Shown piece after piece: positions 35,715 to 47,949 of a stretch of DNA of 64,000 bases. The stretch is from Dicyema japonicum (taxonomy: Eukaryota > Dicyemida > Rhombozoa > Dicyemidae): contig RDEW01000058.1 of NCBI GenBank assembly GCA_011109175.1, forward strand, positions 6,033 through 70,032, in the 5' to 3' direction. A program made the position numbers and the translations under genes. The notes beneath the pieces were generated by a model, which was not told the origin of the DNA, made no database searches, and saw only the letters and a program-made list of their open reading frames with translations. How positions within the stretch are numbered: position 1 is the first letter of the stretch; the number at the start of each line of letters is the position of its first letter.

Positions 35715-36390
35715 ACACGTGTGCTTCTCCTTAAGAATTTTCTTCATATTTGAGATGCTCTTTCTATTTGAAAACCTCCATTGATACAACCAACAACTTC
35801 ACTCGTCCACCAGCACTTGGCTAATTTTTATAGACGAAATAGGAGTCAATTGTTCTATGAGATCCAAAATTGGAAGATCTATAAAAGGAATTACTCCATA
35901 AAATATTTTAGAAACATAAGAAAAAAATTTCTCTATTTGTGCTGCTAGTTCAGTGGACGGTCTTTTACATTACAAAATCAATTCCTCCATTATCGTGCTG
36001 AGACGTTCATTGATTTTGTAATCAGTATATTATAAGCTTGAACATGCATGGGAAAAAGTATGGTCATATGTTATATTCAAAACATGCTATTGATATGTGA
36101 GTGCTTCTTGTGAGGTGATTCAACTTCTATAATCACAATCTCATTCTTCATTTTGTCATACACAACAATGCTTGGATTATTGTGTTGAATTTCACTGTCA
36201 GTCTCGGGCTATTATTTTGACTGGTTAACCATTTCGAAGATCCGGCTAGGTCAACGTTTCATCTTCGTAACTGTTAAACAGCATAGAATGAAGTGGCATC
36301 TTCTCAATCGAATCAATCGTCCTTTCTCTGGTTTTATGATAGTCTTTATATTAACATGTAGATTTATCCGAACATCAATACATGACACAA
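35715..36390 (-). pseudogene. RT-D C-terminal nuclease-like fragment in unit 2
   Basis: On the minus strand: I-D-S-I-E-K-M-P-L-H, then Q-H-N-N-P-S-I-V-V-Y-D-K-M-K-N-E-I-V-I-I-E-V, then H-V-Q-A-Y-N-I-L-I-T-K-S. Near-identical to 40,430-41,100, which keeps the better motif. Multiple stops. Confidence 0.55.
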
Positions 36391-39079
36391 TAATCAGGTG
36401 AGTGAATCACATGCTTTCTTATCGTCAATCAAGTTGCAAACAAATTATTCACATATTTATTATTTACACACTGATTGATCCAGTTGTCATAAAAATTGTC
36501 GTGGTCATGAAATGACAGAATCTATCTAATTAGAGCACCTAATTGGATTCTAAATATGATGATTTATCATTTAACCCTTTATAAGCCTACCTGTTATCTT
36601 TTGCTGTTAATGTAACTGGTTTTGTAACCAATTTTAAATTTTTAAAAGCAATAATAGAATTAATATATTATTCAAAATACGTAATAAAATTGAATAAATA
36701 AATTAAATAGAATAAAGTAACTAAATCTTATTTCTAACTAAAATCCTTATTTCTATAGTCATGTTAGCATTAATTAATTACGATTGACACACATGCCAAG
36801 CACGTTGTCTGGGTTTCTTATTGCACTACAGACTGAAATAATATTTATAATTACATATTCGATATGTTGATTGGTAGAATAATCTAATTGTATTAATATC
36901 AAAAAATACACTCCATCATTACCTAGATATGTATTCTTGGTATCAGATTTATATCTAAATTAAATCTAATTCTATACGCTTGTGGTATGTTAAATGGATC
37001 AAAACATAATGCAAGAATACTAATTTAATATTAGGAATACCCTTTTAATTCAATATGATAAGAAACAGCAATCCTAAAAGATTGTATAATGGAATTAGTA
37101 GGGAAATAACTATAAATTAATAATATAACTTACACATATCCGAGTTTTATCAGGTTTTCTGCAAAATTTATATGAATAAATATAAGTGCGTGACAAGTTT
37201 CGAAATTTCTATAAATTAAAATATATAAAACAATCCTATAATTGTGATTGGAAATAAATTTGAATGAATAGTTGTAATACTACGATCTTCCGCGCATTGA
37301 CTATGAATGATTTATATTATAATACAATTTTTTAAGATTCATTCTCTCAAATGATAGAATGTCTGCGGGCAGTAGAGTAATGTTGCTTGCATAAAGAATT
37401 GATATCTCTGAATCGTAGCTCAGTTTAGGATTACTGTCAAATTGACAGTCCGTCCAAAATCTGTGATAATAAATAAATTTAAATAATACACTTTGTTCCT
37501 AACGATTGCTTGATCGTAACATTTCCTAATCATTGTCGAGTAAAAAAACATTGCTGTGAAGATAACGGAATTGTACATCAGAATTATTATATCAATTTAC
37601 GAAATTTGTGTTATAAACCAATTAATTAATTCATATCTCACCGTGAATAAAGTAGTCGTGGCGTGACACTTGTGCATAGCTTGAAAATATTTATTCCAAT
37701 AAAACCTTCCCACGTGCTTGTTTTTACTTAAAGTGAAAGAAATTTACGACAATAGTGATTTTTCTGCAATGTCTTGAGAATTGGATTCAATCAAATCAAT
37801 GAGTCTTATCAATGAGTTTGACGACCATTACTTGGACATTTATAGAAAACGAATTTTTGTAAGAATAAATTTAAATTAATTTCCCTTAAATATTGTTATT
37901 GTAAATAACATGATTTTTCTGTTGCATATTGATTTTATTGGAGCTTTAGAGTGTTCTTGATTTTATATTTGGGATATTTATAGATCTTTTTAATCTGCTC
38001 TTTTACCTTGCGTAATATTCGCTCTATTTTTTGAAGGTAAATAAGGTCACAAATGGCTGATTATTTTGAAAATGAGAGACCATTTCGCCAATCCGTTCTA
38101 ACAATTCTAGATGTATGAAATAATAATTTATTTAATTGTGATATTTGTATTTAACAAAAATATTGTCTTATATTTACATTAACAATTTAATCCTTTTATT
38201 TTTAGTTATTCAGTGGCTTATATATATTATTACCTATTCAATTGATGGTCATTACTTGTTTAAATAAAGTGTGAGTTCTGTCGCAGGTGAGGTTCAAGTA
38301 ATGGAAATATTACCTGCTTTTTATTTGAAGGGCATTTTTTATAATTAAGGTTAACAATAAGGAAAACTGATACTTATTTGAATGTTCTGAATTAATTAAC
38401 ACAATTTTATATTTCGAAAATTACTTAGATATTTCAAATCTTTGTTAAGAGACTGCGCGTGATTTCACAAGCATACAGAGAGTGCATATAAGTATTAAAT
38501 GAGCAATCAATTTTTTTATCAAATAATTACGTTGAGTTCATGAAATTAGAAGCAGATAAGTGATAAAATTATAAGCAATTCCTTTATAACATGCTCAAAG
38601 TCATGCTCGTTGGAGAAGGTGAATTTAAACTGGTTGTTCAGCTGTGCTTAAATATAGGTAGTGGACTATGTAAAGCTGTCTTTCTGAGTTAGACTCTATT
38701 GCTAGCATTCTGGTAAAGTTGGATTTGATGCAGAAATATCTGATCTCCTCTACTGGAAAGTTGGCAAAATATCATATCTCCAACGATTATCGACCAGATG
38801 AACAAGGTGGACAAAGTTAAGTGGATTTCGTAAGTTTCCGAGTATCCCTAGCAAAATTGGAAGACTACCTCGAAGTGGATGGCCTTTAATAGGGAAAACC
38901 TTCATTAAAAATTTCATACGTAAAGTCCATAGAAAATCGGAAGAGGTCGTCTAAATTTAAACCAAAGTGGTTTATTGCTCAAATAGATCGGAGAACTTGG
39001 AAATATATTCAACAATCGGAATATCATATTAAGGAGATGCTATAGATGGGTTCTACTAACAAATTCGTGAATTGATGTT

Positions 39080-39600
39080 GATCCCTCGCGATGGTCGTAA
39101 ACTTACGCAGAAAGTTCAGTACCAACTTCTTAAAAAGGAGGTTGTATTTGCTAGTAACCCCGCAATCATATTAAGTGTCCACCATAAACAATATTACAGA
39201 TTTTATTTTTTCTGGACAATTAATTAAAGTCACAAATTAATAAAAATGATACTAAATAAAAAACAAAGACAAATACAAGAGCTGCAATGCATAGCAACTC
39301 TTCCCGCCCTCCGGGAACTTCAATGATTAAATCCTTCACGAAAGAAGACAAGAGGCTCTGCATGTGTGAAGAATCTAAATCCACAAACGGAATTCCTATA
39401 AGATGTCCAACTCATAACCAGATAAGAAAGCAGAACCAATTAGTGAAACCGATACGAGAGGGACCGACACTTCTAGTACATACTCTTACAAACTGACTAT
39501 TCAGATCTCAGTCGACTCTGCTATGAGTGCGATTAAGATCTCTAACGTAATGTACTTATACGACAAATCACGATATATTAGCATGAGCCAGAAGAAATTA
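39080..39600 (+). pseudogene. Gag-start remnant ending unit 2
   Basis: Same blocks as at 34,355-34,930 with a shorter open frame (39,287-39,496). It ends at the identical unit junction. Confidence 0.55.
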
Positions 39601-40429
39601 TCTGTGATTTTAGTTACCAATCAATTCGCTTAGGTACATAAATTATCCTAATAACAGGATTTATTAGAAAAGTGTATTCACTATTATCACTTCAAATAAC
39701 ATACTAAGTCGGCATAATCTGCTTATTTATATTCACGTAATTTTACAAACTAACCAATAGACTTAAGATTCATATCTACATGAATGTCCAAATTTGGTTT
39801 ATGTACACAAATATGTATTGCCACGTATAAACATAGGGCCTTGGTCATTGTGATGTTACTTAAAAAAACATTTATCTCTACTTTTATATGTACACAAAGT
39901 TCCTCAAAATTACATTATGTTTTTTTTATTTGTCACTTTTTAGATTTATTTAGACATTTTTCTTATCTAACTAAATGGGGGCTGTGACCTAGTTTCCTTG
40001 GAGATTATTGTAGTTACTATAATATCAATGCTGTGGTGATAGCCATTGGAGTTACCGCTGTGGGTAAACCTGGCTCGTCTCTCTCTAACGACGAAGTATG
40101 TAAACTGGATGATGTAAAAAATGTTCTCTCCCCTTTTAACCTTCTGATTTGACAGCAAACCACCTTTTAAATGTCCTGAATTAGTGAAATGTTTTTTTAC
40201 AACGACAAGACTGTCTAATATATGGAGGCAACCTACTTAATTGCCGTTGGTCTCCTACAAGTTAGTGAGATTTGGGTTTACTTAACTCACTAACATTTAC
40301 TTTGTCCTTATGTTCTTTGCGTTAGTCAGTACCTGCAGATTAAACAGAGTTCATATTAGCTATGTCAGGTTAATTAATTATTTATAAGTTTGATGTCTCA
40401 TACACCTTAGGACACGTGTGCCCCTCCTT

Positions 40430-41100
40430 AAAAATATTCTTGACATTTGAGATGCTCTTTCTATTTGAAAACCTCCATTGATACAACCAACAACTTCACT
40501 CGTCCACCAGCACTTGGCTAATTTTTATAGACGAAATAGGAGTCAATTGTTCTATGAGATCCAAAATTGGAAGATCTATAAAAGGAATTACTCCATAAAA
40601 TATTTTAGAAATATAAGAAAAAAATTTCTCTATTTGTGCTGCTAGTTCAGTGGACGGTCTTTTACATTACAAAATCAATTCCTCCATTATCGTGCGGAGA
40701 CGTTCATTGATTTTGTAATCAGTATATTATAAGCTTGAACATGCATGGGAAAAAGTATGGTCATATGTTATATTCAAAACATGCTATTGATATGTGAGTG
40801 CTTCTTGTGAGGTGATCTTAACTTCTATAATTACATTCTCATTCTTCATTTTGTCATACACAACAATGTCTGGATTATTGTGTTGAACTTTACTGTCAGT
40901 CTCGGGCTATTATTTCGACTGGTTAACCATTCCGAAGATCCGGCTAGGTAAACGTTTTCATCTTCATAACTGTTAAACAGCATAAAATGCAGTGGCATTT
41001 TTTCAATAGAATCAATCAGTCCTTTCTTCTGGCTTTCTATGATAGTCTTTATATTAACATGACTAGATTTATCCGAACGTCATAATACATGACACATATA
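40430..41100 (-). pseudogene. RT-D C-terminal nuclease-like fragment in unit 3
   Basis: The minus strand reads E-S-Q-K-K-G-L-I-D-S-I-E-K-M-P-L-H-F, Y-L-A-G-S-S-E-W-L, then after a shift V-Q-H-N-N-P-D-I-V-V-Y-D-K and V-I-I-E-V-K-I-T-S-Q-E-A-L. In RT polyproteins of this class H-N-R-P-D-I-V-x-x-D-K..IIEV marks a PD-(D/E)XK-type region; here P-D and E-V-K are present. Same class, but not demonstrably the same element, as the FIDD RT at 31.1 kb, which sits at the equivalent place in unit 1. Confidence 0.6.
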
Positions 41101-43367
41101 ATCATGGTGAGTGAATCACATGCTTTCTTATCGTCAATCAAGTTGCAAACAAATTATTCACAAATTCATTATTTACACACTGATTGATCCAGTTGTCATA
41201 AAAATTGTCGTGGTTATAAAATGACAGAATCTATCTAATTGAGAACCTAATTGGCTTCTAAATATGATGATTCATCATTTAATCCTTTAAAGCCTACCTG
41301 TTATCTTTTGTTGTAATTGTAGCTGGTTTTGTAACCAATTTTAAATATGTAAAAGCAATAAGGAATAGAATTAATATATTATGCAAAATACCTAATAAAA
41401 TTGAATAAATAAATTAAATAGAATAAAGTAACTAAATCTTATTTCTAACCAAAATCCTTATTTTCTATAGTCATGTTAGCATTAATTAATTACGATTGCC
41501 ACACATGCCAAGCACGTTGTCTGGGTTTCTTATTGCACTACAGACTGAAATAATATTTATAATTACATATTCGATTTGTTGATTGGTAGTATTTCCTAAT
41601 TATATTAATATCAAAAAATACAGTCCATTATTACCTAGATATGTATTCTTGGTATCAGATTTATATCTAAATTAAATCTAATTCTATACGCTTGTGGTAT
41701 GTTAAATGGATCAAAACATAATGCAAGAATACTAATTTAATATTAAGAATACCCTTTTAATTCAATATGATAAGAAACAGCAATCCTAAAAGATTGTATA
41801 ATGGAATTAGTAGGGAAATAACTATAAATTAATAATATAACTTACACATATCCGAGTTTTATCAGGTTTTCTGCAAAATTTATATGAATAAATATAAGTG
41901 CGTGACAAGTTTCGAAATTTCTAAAAATTAAAATATATAAAACAATCCTAAAATTGTGATTGGAAATAAATTTGAATGAATAGTTGTAATACTACGATCT
42001 TCCGCGCATTGACTATGAATGATTTATATTATAATACAAATTTTTAAGATTCATTCTCTCAAATGATAGAATGTCTGCTGGCAGTAGAGTAATGTTGCTT
42101 GCATAAAGAATTGATATCTCTGAATCGTAGCTCAGTTTAGGATTACTGTCAAATTGACAGTCCGTCCAAAATCTGTGATAATAAATTGATTTAAATAATA
42201 CACTTTGTTCCTAACGATTGCTTGATCGTAACATTTCCTAATCATTGTCGAGTAAAAAAACATTGCTGTGAAGATAACGGAATTGTACATCAGAATTATT
42301 ATATCAATTTACGAAATTTGTGTTATAAACCAATTAATTAATTCATATCTCACCGTGAATAAAGTAGTCGTGGCGTGACACTTGTGCATAGCTTGAAAAT
42401 ATTTATTCCAATAAAACCTTCCCACGTGCTTGTTTTTATTTAAAGTGAAAGAAATTTACAACAATAGTGATTTTTTCTACAATGTCTTGAGAAATGGATG
42501 CAATCAAGTCAATTAATGTTATTAAGAAGTTTTACGACCACTACTTGGACATTTATAGAAAACAAATTTTTGTAAGAATCAATTTAAATTAATTTCACTT
42601 CAACATTGTTGTGGTAAATTACATGATATTTCTTTTGCATATAAATTTTTAATGGTACTAATGATTATTAGTTGAATTTAAATTTGAGATATTTATAGAT
42701 CTTGGTAATCTGCTTTATTACTTTGAGTAATATTCGCTCTATTGTTTTAGAAAGTAAAAAAATAAAGTGAAAACTATCACAAATGGCTGAATATTTCTAA
42801 AATGAGAGACCATTTCGCAAATCCGTACTGACAGTCTGAGATGTGTGATATAATAATTTATTTAATTGTGATATTTGTTTTTAACAAAAATATTGTATTA
42901 TATTACTTTTACAATTTATTTTTTCATGTTTTAGTTATTCATTGGCTTATAATATATTGTTTCCAATTCAATTGATAGTTAAACAGATCTGAATTGAAAA
43001 AAATATCATAAGTATTAACTGAGCAATCAATTTCTCTTCCAAATAATTACGTTGAGCTTTAAAATTAGAAGCGAATGAGTGCGCGGTTTTTTCAATTTTT
43101 TTTATGGTATTCTGCTAAAGTTGTTTCGGAATTTCCGAGTATCCCAGGCAAGATTGGGAGACTACCTCGAAATAGATGGCCTTTAATAGCGAAAACCTCT
43201 ACTGAAAAATTTCATACGTTAAGTCCATAGAAAATCAGAAGAGGTTGTCAAAATTTAAACCAAAGTGACCTATTGCTCAAATATCGGAGAACTTGGAAAT
43301 ATATTCAACAATCGGAATATCATATTAAGGAGATGCTATAGATGAGTTCTACTACCAAATTCGTGAA

Positions 43368-44600
43368 GTGATGTTGATCCCTCGTGATGGTCGTAAACCT
43401 ACGCAAATAGTTCAGTACCAACTTCTTAGAAAGGAGGTTGTATTTGCTAGTAACCCCGCAATCAAATTAAGTGTCCACCATAAACAATATTACAGATTTT
43501 ATTTTTTCTGGACAATTAATTATGTCAAATTAATAAAAATGGTACTAAATAAAAAACAAAGACAAATACAAGAGCAGCAATGCATAGCAACTCTTCCCGC
43601 CCTCCGGGAACTTCAATGGTTAAATCTTCACGAAAGAAGACAAGAAGCTGTGCATGACTGAAGAATCTAAATCCGCAAACGGAATCCCTATAAGGATGTC
43701 CAACTCATAACCAGATCAAGAAAGCTGAACCAATTAGTGAAACCGATACGAGAACGACCGACATACTCTGACAACCTGAATATGCAGATCTCAGTCGACT
43801 CTTCTATGAGCGCGATTAAGATCGCTAACGTATTGTACCTTTACGACAAATCACGATATATGAGCATGAGCCACAGAGGATCGGCCACCTTCCGGCACGG
43901 ATTCTATAGCAACTCTGAAAAAATGGCCTTTATAGAAGCCGTGAACGATAATATCCTTTTTGGACAGTCATCTCTTCAGAATTATAACAACGAAGTCATT
44001 GGAGTTTGTAAAAAAACTTACCCTTTTGGGATGAGGCTAGCGACCTCCTGAAGTACCTCCAAAAGATGGCTCCATCCACTACGAAGGTCTCTCGAATGTC
44101 AAGAGGAGGACAGACGTTGCCAAAGGTCAAGGCGTAAGTTGGGAACAAATCAGAGGCCAAATCGCCAGTCCGCTGTGGATTTTCTATTGGAAGAAACGTG
44201 ATCACTTGCGAATGGATGCAAAGAGGGCCGTTGATCTGTTATTGCTGCCACCAAATCGAGCACTTGGCATACCAATGTGAGGAGAAGAAGTGTTTCCGAT
44301 GTGCAGAGGAACACGAGGTGGATCCAAGATCAAAAAAATTTGTGTCAACTGTGGATCTCCTAAGCACGGGGCCAGATATGGAGGGTGTCCATGATATTAG
44401 AAGCTAAACATGAACTTGATGCCCGCAACAACAAAATGGAATCAAGACAGAATGTTAACACCAAAGTTGAACCAATAACGAAACACCGCTCAAAAGAAAC
44501 ACGGTTTAGAGCCAATGAAACCGACAGAGAGAAGAATAATCGGCCTCCAAAAATTAAAAATGAACTGGTTCAACAGACACGAGAATCGGTTTGGTAGACT
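43368..44600 (+). CDS. RT-B gag-like ORF1 with zinc knuckles (frame-broken)
   Basis: ORF1 of jockey-like LINEs encodes an RNA-binding gag-like protein. The N-terminal part is M-L-I-P-R-D-G-R-K-P-T, K-K-Q-R-Q-I-Q-E-Q-Q, then after shifts Q-I-S-V-D-S-S-M-S-A-I-K-I and F-R-H-G-F-Y-S-N-S-E-K-M-A-F-I-E-A-V. The C-terminal part carries three knuckles: C-Y-C-C-H-Q-I-E-H-L-A-Y-Q-C (CX2CX4HX4C, near 44,230), K-C-F-R-C-A-E-E-H, and C-V-N-C-G-S-P-K-H-G-A-R-Y-G-G-C-P. The C-x2-C-G-x-x-x-H-x-A-x-Y-x-G-C-P form is typical of jockey-clade gags. At least three one-base shifts interrupt the frame, so the copy is decayed or the sequence has errors. Confidence 0.65.
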
Positions 44601-45460
44601 TAGAACAACATGCCTGAAAAGATCTCCAAATAACTAGAGGATGTAATCTCAAAGTTACAGGAACTCAGTAAAATCCTAGGAGTGGATATAAAAAAGATGG
44701 TGGACCTGCAATGGAGAGTCCAGGCCACCTAAAAAACAATTGAAGAGGTCTAAAAATAGTGTCGGTACTGCCCGATCTCTGAAAAAAAGCATCATGATCA
44801 AACACTGCTTTTGACAGCCATCGGGATTGACTTCCTGGTGGTCAAAGTAAAAAAAGACAAACACTACTAAAATGGAAGGATTCAACTCTATAGTAATACC
44901 CTGGACGGAAGGCTGCGACTGGTAGGGAAACCACCCTTTTCTACCGTGATGACCATCAAGCATGGAACCCGAATATCATCACAATTTCACAATGCGAATT
45001 CGTGTCCATTGAGATACGTTGCTGTGGCTCGTGGATAAGTATCGGGGTCTATATTCAAAAAGTATCACAAACTGTTCTTCACAGATCATAGAATTTTTTG
45101 AAAAAAATAAAATGTCAATTTTGGTGGGCGACCTAAACGGCAACAACGTTGTCAAACTTTGTTTGTCAATTACACGTGCTGCTTCAGGAAATCCTTTAAG
45201 GAGCGCTGATACTGCACTTCTGATTTAACCTTATGTTCCCTCTATAGCAGAATTACTACATGAATGTGAACTATGGTTTTTCCAGCGACATGATCCCATC
45301 GTTTCTTATGTTAAGAGGATTTCGGAGACGCCGGACATTGCAGACCGAAGTGAATAGTTTCAAAAATTAAAGAAGGTGACTAGTCTGGCTTCGCCTCAAC
45401 GGGAAAAGTTCATCTCATCAATTTTGAAACACTAAAACAAATAAAATCAGAGTTGGGAGA
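44600..45460 (+). pseudogene. RT-B ORF2 start: APE endonuclease fragment
   Basis: After the gag stop a frame at 45,019-45,228 reads I-I-E-F-F-E-K-N-K-M-S-I-L-V-G-D-L-N-G-N. G-D-L-N is the endonuclease motif IV form used by jockey-type elements. Upstream, L-D-G-R-L-R-L-V-G-K-P-P (44,890) is in a compatible region. No RT core follows; the copy is cut off before 45,500. Confidence 0.45.
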
Positions 45461-46239
45461 TGCAAATGGAACAGGTAACCTTTTCTAGAACACATTTGTT
45501 ATATACACCACAACTTACTTATAAACATTACGCTGCGATCAGCTTCAAGAAAAAAAGTAAAATTATTTTTTAAATTAAATTTGAGCACCTAACATAAACA
45601 AATTAAAATACCCTTAGATTCCGTCAAATCCATCCATTCAATAAGCTTAGTATCAAGTTAGGAAATTTTAACGATTTGCATGTCTTTGTTGAAGGAATAT
45701 AATTTTTAGATGTTTTTAATATGGACTCGGGAATTAAGAATATTATTCACTATTTTTCTTGAAATTCGAATATTAAATAAATTAGAAATCTGTGAGCGAT
45801 TGTTTGGAATGATGTAGTATTATTCTCCTCTTTATATCTCAAAATTTCGAGTTTTTGGAAACATAAAGCCTTGTATGATTGCAACGATTTTTTGATTGAA
45901 CTGGTGAGGTGGCTTTTAAATTATGTCTTTTTCACAAGTGTGGCACAAACGGGACCTTAGTTAATATAGCGTTCTTTGGTACTGTGAAAGTCCTTTTAAG
46001 AATAATAATTGCAACGAGAAGCTTTCGACACATGGTAAATTTTTTAGTTTTAAATTTTGATTTTTAATAAAATAATGAAAAAGATTATTAAAAATAAATT
46101 TTATGTTTTTTAATAATATGTGGCCAATTTGAGAACTGGCCAATTTCTTTGCCAGCTTAAGGCTCTTCCAGAGCTAGTGGGAGTGTGAAATGAACTTGCG
46201 TGGTAGTCTTTTATAGAAACCTGTCTTTAAGTCACAGGA
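45461..46239. other. AT-rich spacer
   Basis: No recognisable feature. Confidence 0.4.
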
Positions 46240-46620
46240 GATTTTCAAAAGAAAAATTATTAGGGCAACGAGTGATCTGTTTTGAATTCTATTATCCATC
46301 CGCTCCAGTCCCAATGACCGGAGTCGTCAGAAACAGATATACGGTCATGTTTCTATGAGAACCTCAGAGATAATAAAATACTATGCCGGTCTCCTCCTTC
46401 AAAAGACAAATCTAAATCTTCTCTTTATCTTAATTACCGCTAGTCTCCTACAAGTTAGTGATACCGGGGTTACTTAACTAACTAAAATACTTTGTCCTTT
46501 GCTACTTTAGTCGAAAGGTACGCCTTAAAATATGGTTTTATTATTGGGGTTAATCCTTGTTGAAGGTAACTATTATTATGTCTATAGAGTGGTCTTCATT
46601 AATGGGAAGTATTTTTTCTA
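46240..46620 (+). repeat. Segment related to array unit 1 (30,480-31,000)
   Basis: CGTCAGAAACAGATATACGGTCATGTTTCT..GATAATAAAATACTA matches 30,510-30,580, and GGGGTTACTTAACTAACTAA with GTCGAAAGGTAC matches 30,860-30,930. It ends in GGTAACTATTATTATG, another stem-plus-repeat-tail terminus. Confidence 0.5.
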
Positions 46621-46639
46621 AAATGTAATTTCATCTTTG

Positions 46640-46870
46640 CGCGCCGGGTCTGCTGTGAGTATTACAAAAGATTCTAAAAGGAAGAAGTACGCGGCATTGG
46701 AGATCGGCGGTATTGAGACGTCTGGCGTTATTGGCCCTGAGTTTATCGATTTATCGGTTGTCTTGCAGGAAGCGGAAGGAAGAGCCTAAAATGGCACGAT
46801 GACTATTCCAAATAAATGGACTCGGCTTCATGATGAGTAACTCCCGTTGTACGCTTAATGTATGGAGTTT
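46640..46870 (+). pseudogene. RT-C C-terminal fragment
   Basis: The frame reads A-G-S-A-V-S-I-T-K-D-S-K-R-K-K-Y-A-A-L-E-I-G-G-I-E-T-S-G-V-I-G-P-E-F. It aligns with G-A-A-A-..-K-K-Y-..-E-S-S-G-A-I-G-P of the copies at 6.8 and 26.6 kb, with the D-R-Y-x-F-x-P stretch deleted. Confidence 0.55.
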
Positions 46871-46902
46871 TATCAGAGTTCATATCAGTTATTTCACGTT
46901 AA

Positions 46903-47394
46903 TTAATTATTTATAAGATTCAGCGAGAGGTATTTTGTTTCACATTGTGGTCCCAGCATGCGTATTGTTTTCCTTTGCAGTAAGTTTAGTTTTTGGATAG
47001 TAGCCTCTGATAACGCGAATCTCCACGCAGCAGAAGCATATTCGACAGCCGGCGCGATTGTCTGGTGGTACATGGTTCCGATTGCTTTATTCATATTCGC
47101 TGGGGTCTTCTGGATGAGGGCCCGTGTGATATTCAATTTCTGTAGTCCTTTGGTGAAGACTTGTTTGGGATGGTCGGTAAAATTAAGCAGCCTGTCGTAT
47201 GTCACTTCCAGGATCGTGGGGTTTTTTGTGACAGGTATCCGAGTATGTCCGATGAAGATTTCTGGTTCTTTTTTGGACCGCCGGTCGGAGGTGAATAGAG
47301 TGCATGATGATTTTAGAGCCGATACCGAGAGACGGCTATAATCAAATCTGCAGCGACTGTAAGTAAATAATACAGTAATACAAAGATAATACAT
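46903..47394 (-). pseudogene. RT-B LINE, RT C-terminal part
   Basis: A 163-codon open frame: K-S-S-C-T-L-F-T-S-D-R-R-S-K-K-E-P-E-I-F-I, then R-I-P-V-T-K-N-P-T-I-L-E-V-T-Y-D-R-L-L-N-F, Y-H-Q-T-I-A-P-A-V-E-Y-A-S-A-A-W and K-L-N-L-L-Q-R-K-T-I-R-M-L-G. These blocks (K-x-x-x-T-L-F-T-S-D, N-P-x-I-L-G-V-T-x-D, E-Y-A-S-x-A-W) are the region after the catalytic box of jockey-type RTs. Better preserved than 26,950-27,480 (+), but the catalytic core is not included. Confidence 0.65.
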
Positions 47395-47645
47395 CCATCT
47401 TCCTAATTACAAAGCTCTCCCTGGAGGATAATCATTTCTTGCACACTAAGCTCTCTATCGGTAATCTGTACTTTGTATCATAATTAGTATCGTAATGACA
47501 GCGAATCCAATCTCTGTGATATGAAAAATTTTAAATACTACAAGAATCTATCTCTGACCACTCGTGCATCACTACAATTTCCAGTCATAATTGAATGAAA
47601 ACACATTGATAAAATGAATAAATGCTGCATTAATAATAATAACAG

Positions 47646-47945
47646 TTTTTTCACGGAGCCGTGGTATTAGCTCCGCATAGGCAGGACACACACTTTATTT
47701 AAGTAAAGAACAGTTAATTTTAACTAATCGTAGAACCAAGGAATATCTTCACTTCTATTTTTTTCTTGTCTGTGGGTCCTTTCTAGACAATCCAGTTCCG
47801 CAGTGAGAGTCCACTAATGACGGCGTCACTCGTCAAGCCTTTTTTAGCATCGTAGATGCGTGGAACCTTCCACCAGGTGAACAACAGCGAGATTCGAACC
47901 CGTAACCTAAGTCACTTTAGCCCGACATCTAACACCTTAAGACCT
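47646..47945 (-). repeat. tRNA-derived SINE-C, copy 2 (full length)
   Basis: On the minus strand the head has GGTGTTAGATGTCGGGC (box A region) and a perfect box B GGGTTCGAATCTC. The body follows with CACCTGGTGGAAGGTTCCACG, then CTACGATTAGTTAAAATTAA, TAAATAAAGTGTGTGTCC and a terminal hairpin GGAGC..GCTCC before an A-run. About 300 bp, colinear with 2,735-3,016. It lies inside an RT-A fragment, just beside its Q-S-G-F-R box. Confidence 0.75.
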
Positions 47946-47949
47946 TCCT

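Larger units (their letters stand above)
29265..43871 (+). repeat. Tandem array of three 4.3-5.4 kb units upstream of an RT-B gag
   Basis: Unit starts (GAAGAAA-TATCTGTGATTTTAG) lie at about 29,497, 34,897 and 39,591, giving lengths of about 5.40, 4.69 and 4.28 kb. An extra leader of about 230 bp (GGCAGTGATCGGAAAGAGCGCTCATCTCGCG) precedes unit 1 only and is also found at the end of the inverted copy at 51.8-52.95 kb. Each unit ends with the same gag-start region, and the junction is the same in both cases: ..GCATGAGCC|AGAAGAAATTATCTG. Unit 3 instead continues ..GCATGAGCC|ACAGAGGATCGG into the complete gag. Units 2 and 3 lack about 0.6 kb present in unit 1 (30,040-30,620). Confidence 0.8.

Noticed and set aside
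29265-43871. CRISPR-like or satellite array
   Set aside because: Units are 4-5 kb, contain retroelement coding text and lead into a gag gene; there are no short spacers.
46958-47341. 127-codon plus-strand ORF
   Set aside because: Antisense of the RT-B frame at 46,903-47,394, which carries clear RT blocks.
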